Assembly (NCBI GenBank): GCA_002068435.1
Contig: MVZQ01000002.1
Span: 1 to 42,901, forward strand
Direction of reading: 5' to 3'
DNA: 42,901 nucleotides
Origin: Euryarchaeota archaeon ADurb.BinA087
GTDB taxonomy: Archaea > Halobacteriota > Methanomicrobia > Methanomicrobiales > Methanospirillaceae
Shown: positions 16,607 through 24,644 of the stretch, one piece after another
Layout of the letters: each line of letters opens with the position of its first letter
How positions within the stretch are numbered: the stretch's first letter is position 1
The notes under the pieces: generated by a model
What the model was told of the DNA's origin: nothing
Database searches by the model: none
Seen by the model: the letters and a program-made list of their open reading frames with translations, nothing else
Translations under genes and position numbers: made by a program

Positions 16607-16805
16607 GTGGCACACCATTGTTGATACGATTTATGGGGTTCTGGTCAAAGGGTGGAGCCGGCAGATCACGTGATTGACCATGGACATGAAGTGCAACAGG
16701 TGAGCTGCCGGCAACCGGAAAACAATTCTATCGGCTCTAAAGCTGGACTTCCCTGCACCAATTATGATGCATAGTACCAGTAAGCTTCGATTGTGATAAA
16801 TATTT

Positions 16806-16826
16806 CTATTTAATTAATTGAAATAG
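16806..16826. promoter_or_regulatory. Inverted repeat just upstream of the modA TATA region
   Basis: CTATTT (16806-16811) and AAATAG (16821-16826) are inverted arms around a nine-base spacer that contains AATTAATT. TAAATATAC follows at about 16831-16839 and could be the TATA box, placing the transcript start near the ATG at 16861 (leaderless or nearly so). The position suits an operator for molybdate-dependent control. Unproven. Confidence 0.4.
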
Positions 16827-16860
16827 TCAACTAAATATACTTCATTCGCTCATTAGTATT

Positions 16861-17667
16861 ATGAAGTTTTCATGGATCATTCCCGTAACCGTAGTTTTCC
16901 TTGCTGCAATCCTCCTTACGGGCTGTACCGGAAACCAGGCGGAACCAGGAAAAACCGAACTCACGGTCTTTGCTGCCGCATCTCTCACCGGTGCATTGAC
17001 CGACATGGCAGAGACCTATGAGACCAGTCATCCCGGTATCCACGTTGTCCTCAATTTTGATGGTTCGCAAGCGTTGAGAACACAGATTGAACAGGGCGCC
17101 TATGCTGATGTGTTCCTCTCAGCCAATACGAAACACCTGTATGCACTCCGTGATCAGGGCCTCATGGAGAACAGCAGCATCGGTTTGTTTGCGAAGAACA
17201 AGCTGGCAGTCATCACCCCGGCATCCAACCCCGGGAATATTACGACCCTGGCTGATCTCACACGCCCTGGCACAAGACTTGTCATCGGTACAAAAGATGT
17301 CCCGGTCGGGGATTATGCCCGCCAGATCCTGAAAAAGATGGGGAACGACTCCACGTATGGCCCCTCCTATAATGCATCGGTCCTTGCCAATGTCATATCA
17401 GAAGAGACAACGGTGACCGGGGTTGTCACCAAAGTCCAGCTCGGTGAAGCAGATGCGGGTATCGTGTATGAATCGGACATTACCCCGGAAAACCGTGACA
17501 GGTTCCTGGTGATTTCCATCCCCGATCAGTACAATGTTATCGCTGAGTACCCGGCAGGGATTGTGGGATCATCGGCACACAAGGACGAGGCAGCAGGGTT
17601 CCTTGCCTACCTGAAAGGTGAACAGGGCAGGGCAATCCTGGCGAAATACGGATTTGCGTTACCCTGA
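16861..17667 (+). CDS. modA: Molybdate ABC transporter substrate-binding protein
   Basis: The 268-residue lipoprotein has an N-terminal hydrophobic segment and lipobox (AAILLTGC, Cys21). The mature part opens with LTVFAAASLTGALTDMAETY, the classic ModA signature in which A-A-S-L contributes to oxyanion binding. NFDGSQALRTQIEQGAYADV and FAKNKLAVITPASNPGN follow, and the protein ends with KYGFALP. It captures molybdate (or tungstate) outside the cell and delivers it to ModB. Length is normal. It begins the modABC operon, whose likely TATA and inverted repeat lie just upstream. Confidence 0.93.
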   Translation: MKFSWIIPVTVVFLAAILLTGCTGNQAEPGKTELTVFAAASLTGALTDMAETYETSHPGIHVVLNFDGSQALRTQIEQGAYADVFLSANTKHLYALRDQGLMENSSIGLFAKNKLAVITPASNPGNITTLADLTRPGTRLVIGTKDVPVGDYARQILKKMGNDSTYGPSYNASVLANVISEETTVTGVVTKVQLGEADAGIVYESDITPENRDRFLVISIPDQYNVIAEYPAGIVGSSAHKDEAAGFLAYLKGEQGRAILAKYGFALP

Positions 17668-17680
17668 GCTCTGGGATCGG

Positions 17681-18496
17681 ATGATGGGAAGAAGATATTT
17701 CCAGGGGAAGAATCCTCTTTTTCTCACCATTGGGGCAGGGGTACTGATCACCCTGCTCGTTATTTTTATCATCACTCCGATCCTTGGACTCTTTTTCCGA
17801 ATCTCATTCGAACAATTCCTGGCTTCGCTCTCCGACCCGGTAGTTTGGAATGCCCTTGTACTCAGCCTTGTTACTGCCAGTATTTCCACGCTTGTGATCA
17901 TCCTTGTTGGCACTCCGGTGGCATGGGTCAATGCCCGCCACCATTATCCCGGGCGCGAGATTGTGGATACCCTGATCGACCTCCCGCTCGTGCTTCCTCC
18001 AACCGTAGCGGGTCTCGCCCTTCTCCTGGCATTTGGCAGGATGGGCCTGATCGGGAGTTTCTTCTATGATTATGGTATCAGCATCGCCTTCACCACCCTT
18101 GCGGTAATCATTGCCCAGATATTTGTTTCCATCCCGTTCTACATCAGGCAGGCTCGGGCAAGTTTCGAGCAGCTTGATACAATGTACGAACATGCGGCTA
18201 AGAGTCTCGGATCCCCCTCCGTCCCAACCTTTTTCACCATCATCCTGCCGCTCGTGAAAGCAGGCCTGATCGGGGGGGCCATCATGTCCTTTGCACGGGC
18301 ACTTGGTGAATTTGGTGCGACTATCATGTTTGCCGGGAATTTCCAGGGCCGGACCCAGACGATGCCCCTCGCCATCTATACGGCCATGCAGGGTGATCTG
18401 ACTGCAGCTATCACGCTCTCGGTTATTCTCATCATCATCTCATTTCTCATTATCGCGTTCGTGAAATTCAAGCTCAGGGGGTATGGAGAACGTTAG
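17681..18496 (+). CDS. modB: Molybdate ABC transporter permease
   Basis: I start at ATG 17681, 13 bases after the modA stop, rather than the GTG at 17618 that would overlap modA by 50 bases. The 271-residue protein has a long first helix (ITLLVIFIITPILGLFFRIS) and about six membrane segments. The cytoplasmic EAA loop appears as EHAAKSLGSPSVPTFFTIIL followed by P-L-V-K-A-G-L-I-G-G, and RALGEFGATIMFAGNFQG is the usual ModB C-terminal signature. It forms the membrane channel for the oxyanion and pairs with the ATPase encoded immediately downstream. Confidence 0.92.
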   Translation: MMGRRYFQGKNPLFLTIGAGVLITLLVIFIITPILGLFFRISFEQFLASLSDPVVWNALVLSLVTASISTLVIILVGTPVAWVNARHHYPGREIVDTLIDLPLVLPPTVAGLALLLAFGRMGLIGSFFYDYGISIAFTTLAVIIAQIFVSIPFYIRQARASFEQLDTMYEHAAKSLGSPSVPTFFTIILPLVKAGLIGGAIMSFARALGEFGATIMFAGNFQGRTQTMPLAIYTAMQGDLTAAITLSVILIIISFLIIAFVKFKLRGYGER

Positions 18497-18498
18497 AG

Positions 18499-19224
18499 GT
18501 GGCGGTTCGGAGAGACCTGCGGGAGTATCTCCTTGAAGCAGAGTTCACCGTCAGGCAGGGCGAGATCATGGTACTGATAGGTGAGAACGGTTCCGGGAAA
18601 TCGAGCCTGCTCCATCTTATAGCCGGACTCCTTCCACCTGGTGCAGGGCATATAAGGATCGGAGAGCAGGTGCTCTACGACAGCATGAATGGGATCCATG
18701 TACCAGCCGAATACAGGGAGATCGGGCTGGTCTTCCAGAACCACGCCGTCTTCCCTCACCTGACCGTCTTTGAGAATGTTGCATTTGGCCTGCGGAGAAG
18801 AAAGGTACCAGAGCCCGAGATCCGTGAACGGGTTGGGGAGCTCCTCGCCAGGGTCTCTCTCGAAAACCTTTCAGGAGTCCGGGGGGACCAGCTCTCCGGG
18901 GGAGAGCGGCAAAGAACAGCCCTTGCACGCGCACTTGTCATCTCCCCAACACTGCTTCTCCTCGATGAGCCGGTCAGTGCCCTTGATGCAGCCGCCCAGG
19001 AGCGTATGCGGTCTTACCTCCATACGTATGTCAAAACATCCAATATTCCCTGTATTGTCGTGACTCATTCGTTCAGGGATGCTGCATCACTTGGTGACCA
19101 GATGGGGGTCATGGAACGAGGCCGGATTATCCAGAATGGAGATCTTGAAGAGATCAGGGGAAACGGAAGTCATTTCCTGCACCAATTTTTTTGTGGGTGC
19201 CGGAAGGATTCATGCCACTTGTAG
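18499..19224 (+). CDS. modC: Molybdate ABC transporter ATPase, no TOBE domain
   Basis: GTG 18499 lies two bases after the modB stop, with GGAG about ten bases upstream inside modB. The 241-residue ATPase has Walker A GENGSGKSS, Q-loop LVFQNHAVFPH, signature LSGGERQRTALARAL, Walker B LLLLDEPVSALD and H-loop VVTHS. ModC proteins are often about 350 residues because of a C-terminal Mop/TOBE domain; this one stops at the end of the ATPase (HQFFCGCRKDSCHL), so regulation by bound oxyanion on the ATPase is absent. The separate molbindin gene 2 kb upstream may handle oxyanion sensing or buffering (inference). The tail has three cysteines in eleven residues. Confidence 0.9.
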   Translation: MAVRRDLREYLLEAEFTVRQGEIMVLIGENGSGKSSLLHLIAGLLPPGAGHIRIGEQVLYDSMNGIHVPAEYREIGLVFQNHAVFPHLTVFENVAFGLRRRKVPEPEIRERVGELLARVSLENLSGVRGDQLSGGERQRTALARALVISPTLLLLDEPVSALDAAAQERMRSYLHTYVKTSNIPCIVVTHSFRDAASLGDQMGVMERGRIIQNGDLEEIRGNGSHFLHQFFCGCRKDSCHL

Positions 19225-19302
19225 GAATGATTCGTTCTTGGGGAAGGTTCCAATTCCCTCCTCCTTAAAAAATGATACCAGTGCTCAAATGACGGGGACG
19301 AC

Positions 19303-19690
19303 ATGAATCGTCATAGATCTGCGCCACCTTGATTTGGGCCAGTCCTTCCGGGGCCACTGATCAGACACCGGGCAGCCATGGGAGGTGATTACCATACGTG
19401 GGCAGAGGTGCACCTGCCCGATGATGTGGAACCGGAACTCGAAAATACTAGTCTGGATCTGGAACAGACGAATGGATCGAATCGGCGCTCATACCACGGA
19501 GTCGCAATGAGAGCGATTCTCGATCAAGAAGATTGATCCCCGGGAGCACCGAGAGGCAGGAGAAAGATGGAGAAGGCTGGTATCTTTCCCGGACTGCGTC
19601 CGGGGGTGATGGTATGAAGGGGATCGCCGCTTGAGGTGCTGCATGAGGCTATCCCGAACGTTCTGGAAGAGAGGGGAGAAAAAGCGAATC
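19303..19690 (+). pseudogene. Decayed copy of the DUF2703 gene
   Basis: Plus-strand DNA from about 19310 aligns base by base with 15551-15740 of the intact DUF2703 gene: both contain GCGCCACCTTGA, CAGTCCTTC, GGCCACTG, TGGGAGGTGAT and GGAACTCGAAAAT. Translated, it reads L-R-H-L-D-L-G-Q-S-F-R-G-H-stop-S-D-T-G: the first cysteine is Arg and the second is a TGA stop. A later one-base insertion shifts frame (GGCAGAGGTGCACCTG versus GGCAGGAGCACCTG). Weaker similarity (GTTCTGGAAGAGAGG) continues to about 19690. It is a non-functional duplicate beside modC. Confidence 0.85.
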
Positions 19691-19879
19691 AATACTTCCA
19701 GGTTTGTTATTACACGGGCATCTCATCAAACCTTTAAAAGGCACAGACTGATTTCAGAGAACTGAAGAGAGAACCCCGCTGTTTTCATAAGGGACCGGCG
19801 AGACCGGTTTCAGAATGACAAGGGCCAGTATTCCGGTGTTCGGGGGGGTAAGAAAATTTCCTTTTCCTGAATCAGTCGT

Positions 19880-19888
19880 AAAAAAAAA
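19880..19888 (-). terminator. T9 terminator after fdhA-fdhB-ferritin-like operon
   Basis: Nine A on the plus strand read as nine T on the minus strand, 15 bases past the stop of the ferritin-like gene. Confidence 0.6.
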
Positions 19889-19903
19889 TTGTTGAGGATA
19901 GTA

Positions 19904-20365
19904 TTACACCCAGACGTTTTCAGGGAACGCCATATTGGTGTAAATATCCTCGAGCCGTGCCTTGTGGCTCCGCTCCATGTTTGCGAGCTGGGAAAAGAGC
20001 AACTGCGTCTCGGTGTCCTTGGAAAGCTTTGCAAGCTGGGTGTACATCTGCATCGCCTGCAGCTCTTTCTTGATTGCCACAACAAGACCTTCCAGTGGTT
20101 TCATGTCGACTTTCAGGTCAGGGGTCGGCAGGTTATCTCCTACCTTGTAGTCATGGGATGGATCAAATTTCATCCTTGATACATCCTTGTCAAGCACTCC
20201 CTGCAAAAACTCCCGGTGTTTCTTCTCTTCCCCGGCAAGTTCGGTGAACAGGTCCTTCAATACCTTGTCCTTCACCTTGCCGGCAATGCCATGGTAAAAC
20301 GTATATGCCTCGATCTCTTTGTCTATGGCATCTTTTATGATCTTCTTTGCATCTTCTGATTTCAT
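19904..20365 (-). CDS. Ferritin-like diiron protein (rubrerythrin-type, no rubredoxin)
   Basis: ATG 20365 has AGGAGAGATG shortly upstream, giving 153 residues; longer frames into fdhB are artefacts. The four-helix pattern shows paired iron-ligand motifs: D-K-E-I-E-A-Y-T-F-Y and LAGEEKKHREFL in the first half, K-K-E-L-Q-A-M-Q-M-Y and LANMERSHKARLEDIY in the second (two E-x-x-H sites). A C-terminal rubredoxin zinc/iron knuckle, seen in full rubrerythrins, is missing. Such proteins protect anaerobes by reducing peroxide or handling iron. It is the third gene of the fdhA-fdhB operon, 49 bases after fdhB, so protection of the oxygen-sensitive dehydrogenase is a reasonable guess. The second fdh copy has no such gene. 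Confidence 0.85.
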   Translation of the reverse strand: MKSEDAKKIIKDAIDKEIEAYTFYHGIAGKVKDKVLKDLFTELAGEEKKHREFLQGVLDKDVSRMKFDPSHDYKVGDNLPTPDLKVDMKPLEGLVVAIKKELQAMQMYTQLAKLSKDTETQLLFSQLANMERSHKARLEDIYTNMAFPENVWV

Positions 20366-20414
20366 GGTTTTTTCATCTCTCCTTAAGATTTGTGCTCCGT
20401 TCCGCCAGGAAAAA

Positions 20415-21590
20415 TTAATTGGTATAGGCTGGCTTCCCGAGCTTCGGCTCAAAGAACTTGTCTGCCTCTGTCCTGATCGCATGCGAGAAGAGCGCCAGCG
20501 GTATCTCCGACGGGCAACCCTCTTCGCACTGCCCACAGTTGATACAGGAGTCGGAGATGTGCGCGAAGCGGCGCAGGTGGAACATTGGGTCGGCCGGGAT
20601 GAAACCGGCGCGGACCATCTGGTCAGGCTGTTTCCACTTGTCTGCAATGGTGACGCAGACCGGGCAGTGGTCGATGCAGGCGTAACACTTCATGCAACGT
20701 CCCGTCTCCTTGGCAATGGTCTCCCAGAGGGTGGGAGCGAGGGCGTCAAAATCTTTCTTCCGCCACTTGTCGCCGAGCTTATACATCGAATTTTCTACCT
20801 TGGACCGGAGTTCGACGCCCTTGGGGTTTGCCGGTTCGGTGGCGAGTTTGTTGGCTTTGATGGCCGCATTGAGAAGTTTGGCACCCTTGTCGGAGCATAC
20901 CTCGACAAACGTTGCCTTGCCTGCCTTGTCGCCGATGACCCCCCAGTTCCCACATGCAATGTCCGCCTGGCGGGGAACCTTCAGCTTGCAGCGGCGGCAG
21001 TTGCTCCTCCGCCCGTACCCGGCCTCTTCCAGCTCATCCATGGAGATGCCCTTGTGGCCTCCCTCATATTCGATGATGAACTGGCCCTTGTCGATCTCTT
21101 CCTTGGTGACCGTGTTTGGATCAACGCCAAACTTTTCCTTTATCATCTTCCGGGCAGTGACAGGACTGACCGATCCACCGCAATTGACCCCGACCATGAG
21201 GATGTTGTCCAGGTTGACCAGTTTGCGTTTCGAAAGCTCAAGGAGGCCCATCAGGTCGCAGCCCTTGACAACCATCCCGAGCTTCTTCCCGGACATCTTG
21301 GGTACGTATTCCATCACCAGCTTGGAGAGGAGGAGGGTACCGCAGTGGAGAGACCCGGCACATGCATCAAGGTCCTTGGGATTGGTGACGATGGTCGGTA
21401 CCGCATCGTACAGGTCAACACCGCGCTTGACGGCAAGGACGGCATCCACCGTCTTGCTCTCGAGTGCATACTTGAGAAGCTCGGTCACTGCACCGCCGCA
21501 TTCTGCCTTCTTCGCGAGATCCGCATCATTGGTCCATGCATAGAGCATATCGCCTTTCTTTGCATCGGCTTTTCCGCCAAAGAGTGCCAT
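20415..21590 (-). CDS. fdhB: F420-dependent formate dehydrogenase beta subunit, copy 1
   Basis: The 391-residue protein is the FrhB/FdhB-family subunit that binds FAD and coenzyme F420 and passes electrons from FdhA. Family features visible: AWTNDADLAKKAECGGAVTE near the N-terminus, GSLHCGTLLLSKLV, VKGCDLMGLLEL, VGVNCGGSVSPVTARKM and NCRRCKLKVPRQADIACGNW, then two ferredoxin clusters, CMKCYACIDHCPVC and CINCGQCEEGCP, near the end. ATG 21590 follows the fdhA stop without a gap (TAAATG), so the subunits are translationally coupled. It is very similar to copy 2 at 24645-25880; the most divergent parts are the last ~35 residues and the segment after the first ferredoxin cluster. Confidence 0.95.
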   Translation of the reverse strand: MALFGGKADAKKGDMLYAWTNDADLAKKAECGGAVTELLKYALESKTVDAVLAVKRGVDLYDAVPTIVTNPKDLDACAGSLHCGTLLLSKLVMEYVPKMSGKKLGMVVKGCDLMGLLELSKRKLVNLDNILMVGVNCGGSVSPVTARKMIKEKFGVDPNTVTKEEIDKGQFIIEYEGGHKGISMDELEEAGYGRRSNCRRCKLKVPRQADIACGNWGVIGDKAGKATFVEVCSDKGAKLLNAAIKANKLATEPANPKGVELRSKVENSMYKLGDKWRKKDFDALAPTLWETIAKETGRCMKCYACIDHCPVCVTIADKWKQPDQMVRAGFIPADPMFHLRRFAHISDSCINCGQCEEGCPSEIPLALFSHAIRTEADKFFEPKLGKPAYTN

Positions 21591-23660
21591 TTACTTCGCC
21601 TCCGTAAACTTTTCAACCTTCACGGCACAGTGTTTCAGCTCCGGCATCTTTGAGAGAGGATCAAGGGCGGTATTGGTGAGGTTGTTTACCCCCTGGTTGA
21701 AGTGCATTGCCATGTACAGTACTTTCGGCGCAACGTCTTCTGAAACCCTTGCCTTGGTGATGGTTTCCCCACGTCGGCTCGTCACCTTAACCTTGTCTCC
21801 TTCCTTGATACCCAGCTCCTTTGCATCCTGTGTGTTGATCTGGATGTAGGACTCGGGCACTTCATAGTGCAGTTGTTTGGCACGGTCGGTCTGTGTCCTC
21901 GTGTGGTAGTGGAAGATCACACGCCCGGTCATCAGCGAGAACGGGTATTGTGCGTCTGCTACTTCCGCAGGTGGTCGGTACTCGAGGCCGAACATGGTAC
22001 CCTTCCCATCTGCTGCCGAGAACTTTCCGATGTGAAGGATCGGGGTCCCGGGGTGTTCGATGGTCGGGCAGGGCCAGTGGACTGACTCGGGCTTCTCCAT
22101 CTTCTCGTATGTCACACCGAACTGACCCGGGGTGGTTGCACGCATGTCGTCCCAGACGTCCTTGGCACTCTTCCAGTCAAAGCCCTTGAGGCCCATCTTT
22201 TTCGCGAGCAAGGAGATAATCTCCCAGTCGTATTTCGACTGACCGGGTCCGTCGACGGCCTTCCTGACACGGTTGACACGCCGCTCGCCACTGGTGAACG
22301 TTCCGTCCTTCTCGGCAAAACAGGTGCCTGGCAGGACAACATCAGCATAGTCGCAGCTCTCGTTCCAGAAGATATCCTGCATGACACAGAAGTCGAGTTT
22401 CTCAAGCTGCCTCTTGACATGGTTCGAATCTGGGTAGGAGACCGTCGGGTTCAGGCCCATGAAATACATTGCCTTGACAACGGTGCCGGCATCGTTGATC
22501 TGCTCGGTAAGGGTCGAACCGTACCAGTCAGGGAGTGAACCCTCCTTCAGGTGCCAGGCCTTCTCATGTTTGGCACGGTTCTCAGGGACTGCAACTGCCT
22601 GGTATCCGGCGAAGACGTTCGGATAGGCGCCCATATCGCAGGCACCCTGCACGTTGTTCTGGCCCCGGAGCGGGTTGACACCAACACCCGGGCGGCCGAT
22701 GTTACCGGTGACCAGCGAGAGATTACCCATGGAACGGACATTATCGGTTCCGGTAGTGAGTTCGGTGATGCCGAGACAGTAGATGATGACCGCGTTCTTA
22801 GCGGTGGCATACTTGCGGGCAAACTCCTTGACCGTCTCCTGCGGGACACCGTGGATATTCGTGGCATCAGCATACTTCTGGACCATCGCTTTCAGGTCAT
22901 CGAATCCTTTCGTCCGTTCTGCGATGAACTCCTTATCCTCGAGGCCTTCCTTGATGATGTAGTACATCATGTTATTGGCGAGCGCTATGTGGGTTGACGG
23001 GTTGAACCGGATCCACTGGTCGGCAAGGCGTGCCGTTGCACTGTAGCGCGGGTCAACCACGATGATCGGGATGCCCTTCTTCTTGGCCTGCATGACGCGG
23101 CGCCCGGCAAGCGGGTGAGCCTCGACTGCATTAGACCCCCACATCACGATCAGGTCGGAGTTGAGGACATCCTCGAACGGGTTCGTAGCTGCACCGGACC
23201 CGAAGGAGAGCGAGAGCCCTGCAACGGAAGGTCCGTGACAGATACGTGCGCAGTTGTCAACGTTGTTGGTGAGGAATGCACACCGTGCAAACTTCTGAAG
23301 GGCATAACAGTCTTCGTTGACGGTACGGCACGACGTCTGGAAACCAAGCGCTTTAGGCCCGTGCTGTTTGTGAATCTCCGTGAACTTCTTGACGATCAGG
23401 TCAATGGCTTCATCCCAGGAAGCATCCACGAACTTGCCATTCTTCTTGATCTTTGGTGTCGTAAGCCGGTCGGGGCTCTGGACATGTTCCCAACAGGTCA
23501 TTCCCTTGGGACAGAGCTTGCCTTCATTGATCGGGGACCGCTTGTAGGGTTCTACTCCTACCAGCTTTCCGTCGCTGACAACAAGGTTCAATCCACAACC
23601 AACCCCGCAATACGGGCAGGTTGTGGGTACATACTTTAACGCTTCATTACTCATATTCAT
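21591..23660 (-). CDS. fdhA: Formate dehydrogenase alpha subunit, copy 1 (Cys type)
   Basis: This 689-residue molybdopterin oxidoreductase oxidises formate to CO2. An N-terminal 4Fe-4S cluster is bound by Cys15, Cys18, Cys22 and Cys50 (CPYCGVGCGL and CPKGMTC). The metal ligand is Cys141 in DNCARICHGPS; its codon is TGT, so selenocysteine is not used. WGSNAVEAHPLAGRR, CLGITELTTGTDNVRS and GVNPLRGQNNVQGACDMGA are bis-MGD-binding signatures. ATG 23654 (two codons later) is an alternative start. Promoter: a TATAAAC on the minus strand lies inside an inverted repeat at 23702-23724, and another inverted repeat sits in the leader. Operon: fdhA, fdhB, ferritin-like gene. Confidence 0.96.
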   Translation of the reverse strand: MNMSNEALKYVPTTCPYCGVGCGLNLVVSDGKLVGVEPYKRSPINEGKLCPKGMTCWEHVQSPDRLTTPKIKKNGKFVDASWDEAIDLIVKKFTEIHKQHGPKALGFQTSCRTVNEDCYALQKFARCAFLTNNVDNCARICHGPSVAGLSLSFGSGAATNPFEDVLNSDLIVMWGSNAVEAHPLAGRRVMQAKKKGIPIIVVDPRYSATARLADQWIRFNPSTHIALANNMMYYIIKEGLEDKEFIAERTKGFDDLKAMVQKYADATNIHGVPQETVKEFARKYATAKNAVIIYCLGITELTTGTDNVRSMGNLSLVTGNIGRPGVGVNPLRGQNNVQGACDMGAYPNVFAGYQAVAVPENRAKHEKAWHLKEGSLPDWYGSTLTEQINDAGTVVKAMYFMGLNPTVSYPDSNHVKRQLEKLDFCVMQDIFWNESCDYADVVLPGTCFAEKDGTFTSGERRVNRVRKAVDGPGQSKYDWEIISLLAKKMGLKGFDWKSAKDVWDDMRATTPGQFGVTYEKMEKPESVHWPCPTIEHPGTPILHIGKFSAADGKGTMFGLEYRPPAEVADAQYPFSLMTGRVIFHYHTRTQTDRAKQLHYEVPESYIQINTQDAKELGIKEGDKVKVTSRRGETITKARVSEDVAPKVLYMAMHFNQGVNNLTNTALDPLSKMPELKHCAVKVEKFTEAK

Positions 23661-23677
23661 CCCACTCTAACGGAGAT

Positions 23678-23696
23678 ATCCGGCGGAATACCGGAT
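23678..23696 (-). promoter_or_regulatory. Inverted repeat in the fdhA1 leader
   Basis: ATCCGG (23678-23683) and CCGGAT (23691-23696) flank seven bases, 18 bases before the fdhA start. It could fold as a small RNA hairpin near the ribosome site or act as DNA operator. The seven-base spacer equals that of the neighbouring repeat. Confidence 0.4.
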
Positions 23697-23701
23697 TTCT
23701 G

Positions 23702-23724
23702 ATTAACTAGTGTTTATAGTTAAT
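23702..23724. promoter_or_regulatory. Inverted repeat overlapping the fdhA1 TATA box
   Basis: ATTAACTA (23702-23709) and TAGTTAAT (23717-23724) are perfect eight-base arms around GTGTTTA. On the minus strand the repeat contains TATAAAC, which is correctly placed to start transcription about 30 bases before fdhA. A repressor bound here would block TBP. It is the best operator candidate in the window. Confidence 0.55.
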
Positions 23725-23829
23725 GACTCAACCTTCATGTTATTTAAACATTAATAAATTCAGTTTATTTGTAAATATATATTAATTAACTTACCATCCT
23801 ATAACGAGGGAATGGGACCTACACAACCC

Positions 23830-23836
23830 TTATAAA
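23830..23836 (+). promoter_or_regulatory. TATA box for fmdE-like gene 1, leaderless transcript
   Basis: TTATAAAAG is centred about 25 bases before ATG 23858, the distance from TATA to transcription start in archaea, so the message probably begins at or within a few bases of the start codon. Confidence 0.55.
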
Positions 23837-23857
23837 AGCAGGCATCATTCGCTGTTT

Positions 23858-24499
23858 ATGCAGTTTCCGAGCCACTCCCGCGCTTCCAGCGAAATGCGGG
23901 AGAGTATGGAGGCCTATGGAATCAGTCCTGCCCTGCAGGAACAATTTACCCGGTGCATCAGTTTTCACACGGTCACGGCACCGGGCCTCTTTATTGGTGT
24001 CTTCATGGTGGATTACGCACTTGAGCTCCTTGGCGCCCGCCACGGGGAGAAACTCTACGCTGTTGCAGAGACGTACAAGTGCATTCCCGATCCTGTTCAG
24101 GTTGTGGCGGGCTGTACCTTTGGAAATCACCGCCTCCAGGTGGTCCCGATAGGAAAATTTGCCCTGACGATGAACCGAACCTCCGATAAAGATGCGATCG
24201 AAGGCATAAGAGTCTTTGTTGACGCTCAAAAGCTGAAAAAATACCGGATTATCAACGCATGGTATACCCATAGTCCCGGGTTTGACAGTGGGACGATGAT
24301 CTACCCGCTTATCGATGAAATTCTGAAAGCCGGCCGTGATATCCTCTCGTACCAGCGCGTTATTGTCAGGGTGCCCCCAAAGAGTTCGTGGAGGTCAGTC
24401 ATGTGCAACGACTGCGGAGAGATGGTCCCGGATATTGCTCTGGAAGGGGATCACTGCAAGGGGTGCGGTTCACAGTCCTATTATGATGTCCTCTCGTGA
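23858..24499 (+). CDS. FmdE-family protein with C-terminal zinc ribbon, copy 1
   Basis: The 213-residue product matches the FmdE domain (subunit E of formylmethanofuran dehydrogenase and relatives): FHTVTAPGLFIGVFMVDYAL (36-55), C75-I-P-D-P-V-Q-V and GCTFGNHRL (85-93). Canonical FmdE proteins usually carry F-H-G-H-x-C-P-G; here the cysteine is Ala41. A C-terminal zinc ribbon is formed by CNDCGEMVP and CKGCG. FmdE-like proteins bind metal, and their exact role is unsettled. The gene is divergent from fdhA1 across a 197-bp promoter region. The same arrangement is repeated 4.3 kb away, which ties this family to formate dehydrogenase rather than to formylmethanofuran dehydrogenase (inference). 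Confidence 0.85.
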   Translation: MQFPSHSRASSEMRESMEAYGISPALQEQFTRCISFHTVTAPGLFIGVFMVDYALELLGARHGEKLYAVAETYKCIPDPVQVVAGCTFGNHRLQVVPIGKFALTMNRTSDKDAIEGIRVFVDAQKLKKYRIINAWYTHSPGFDSGTMIYPLIDEILKAGRDILSYQRVIVRVPPKSSWRSVMCNDCGEMVPDIALEGDHCKGCGSQSYYDVLS

Positions 24500-24536
24500 A
24501 CATGAGAGAGATCGTACATAAACGAGACCGCCCCAC

Positions 24537-24541
24537 TTTTT
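24537..24541 (+). terminator. Short T-run after fmdE-like gene 1
   Basis: CCCCACTTTTTAAAAA lies about 40 bases past the stop. A matching A5 (24622-24626) would serve the convergent fdhB2 on the minus strand. Both are weak. Confidence 0.3.
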
Positions 24542-24644
24542 AAAAATATCCCAGATCTCACGATCTCTTTCTTGAATAATAAGAATAAGGTGATATAGAC
24601 GATTAAACCGGTATTTTCAAGAAAAAGGATTGTATGGAGTACCA

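Noticed and set aside
16673-16688. A 16-base match (ATTGACCATGGACATG) with 33987-34002 in another intergenic region
   Set aside because: One match of this length is expected about by chance in a 43-kb window compared on both strands, and the flanks do not align.
16619-16860. A structured RNA such as a molybdenum-cofactor riboswitch upstream of modA
   Set aside because: Some GC-rich paired segments exist (for example GAGCTGCCGGCAACCGG), but I could not build a convincing conserved fold, and such riboswitches are not known to me from archaea.
20319-21653. A 444-codon plus-strand open frame opposite fdhB1
   Set aside because: It lies fully antisense to the clear fdhB gene, has no recognisable motif, and mirrors the codon pattern of the real strand.
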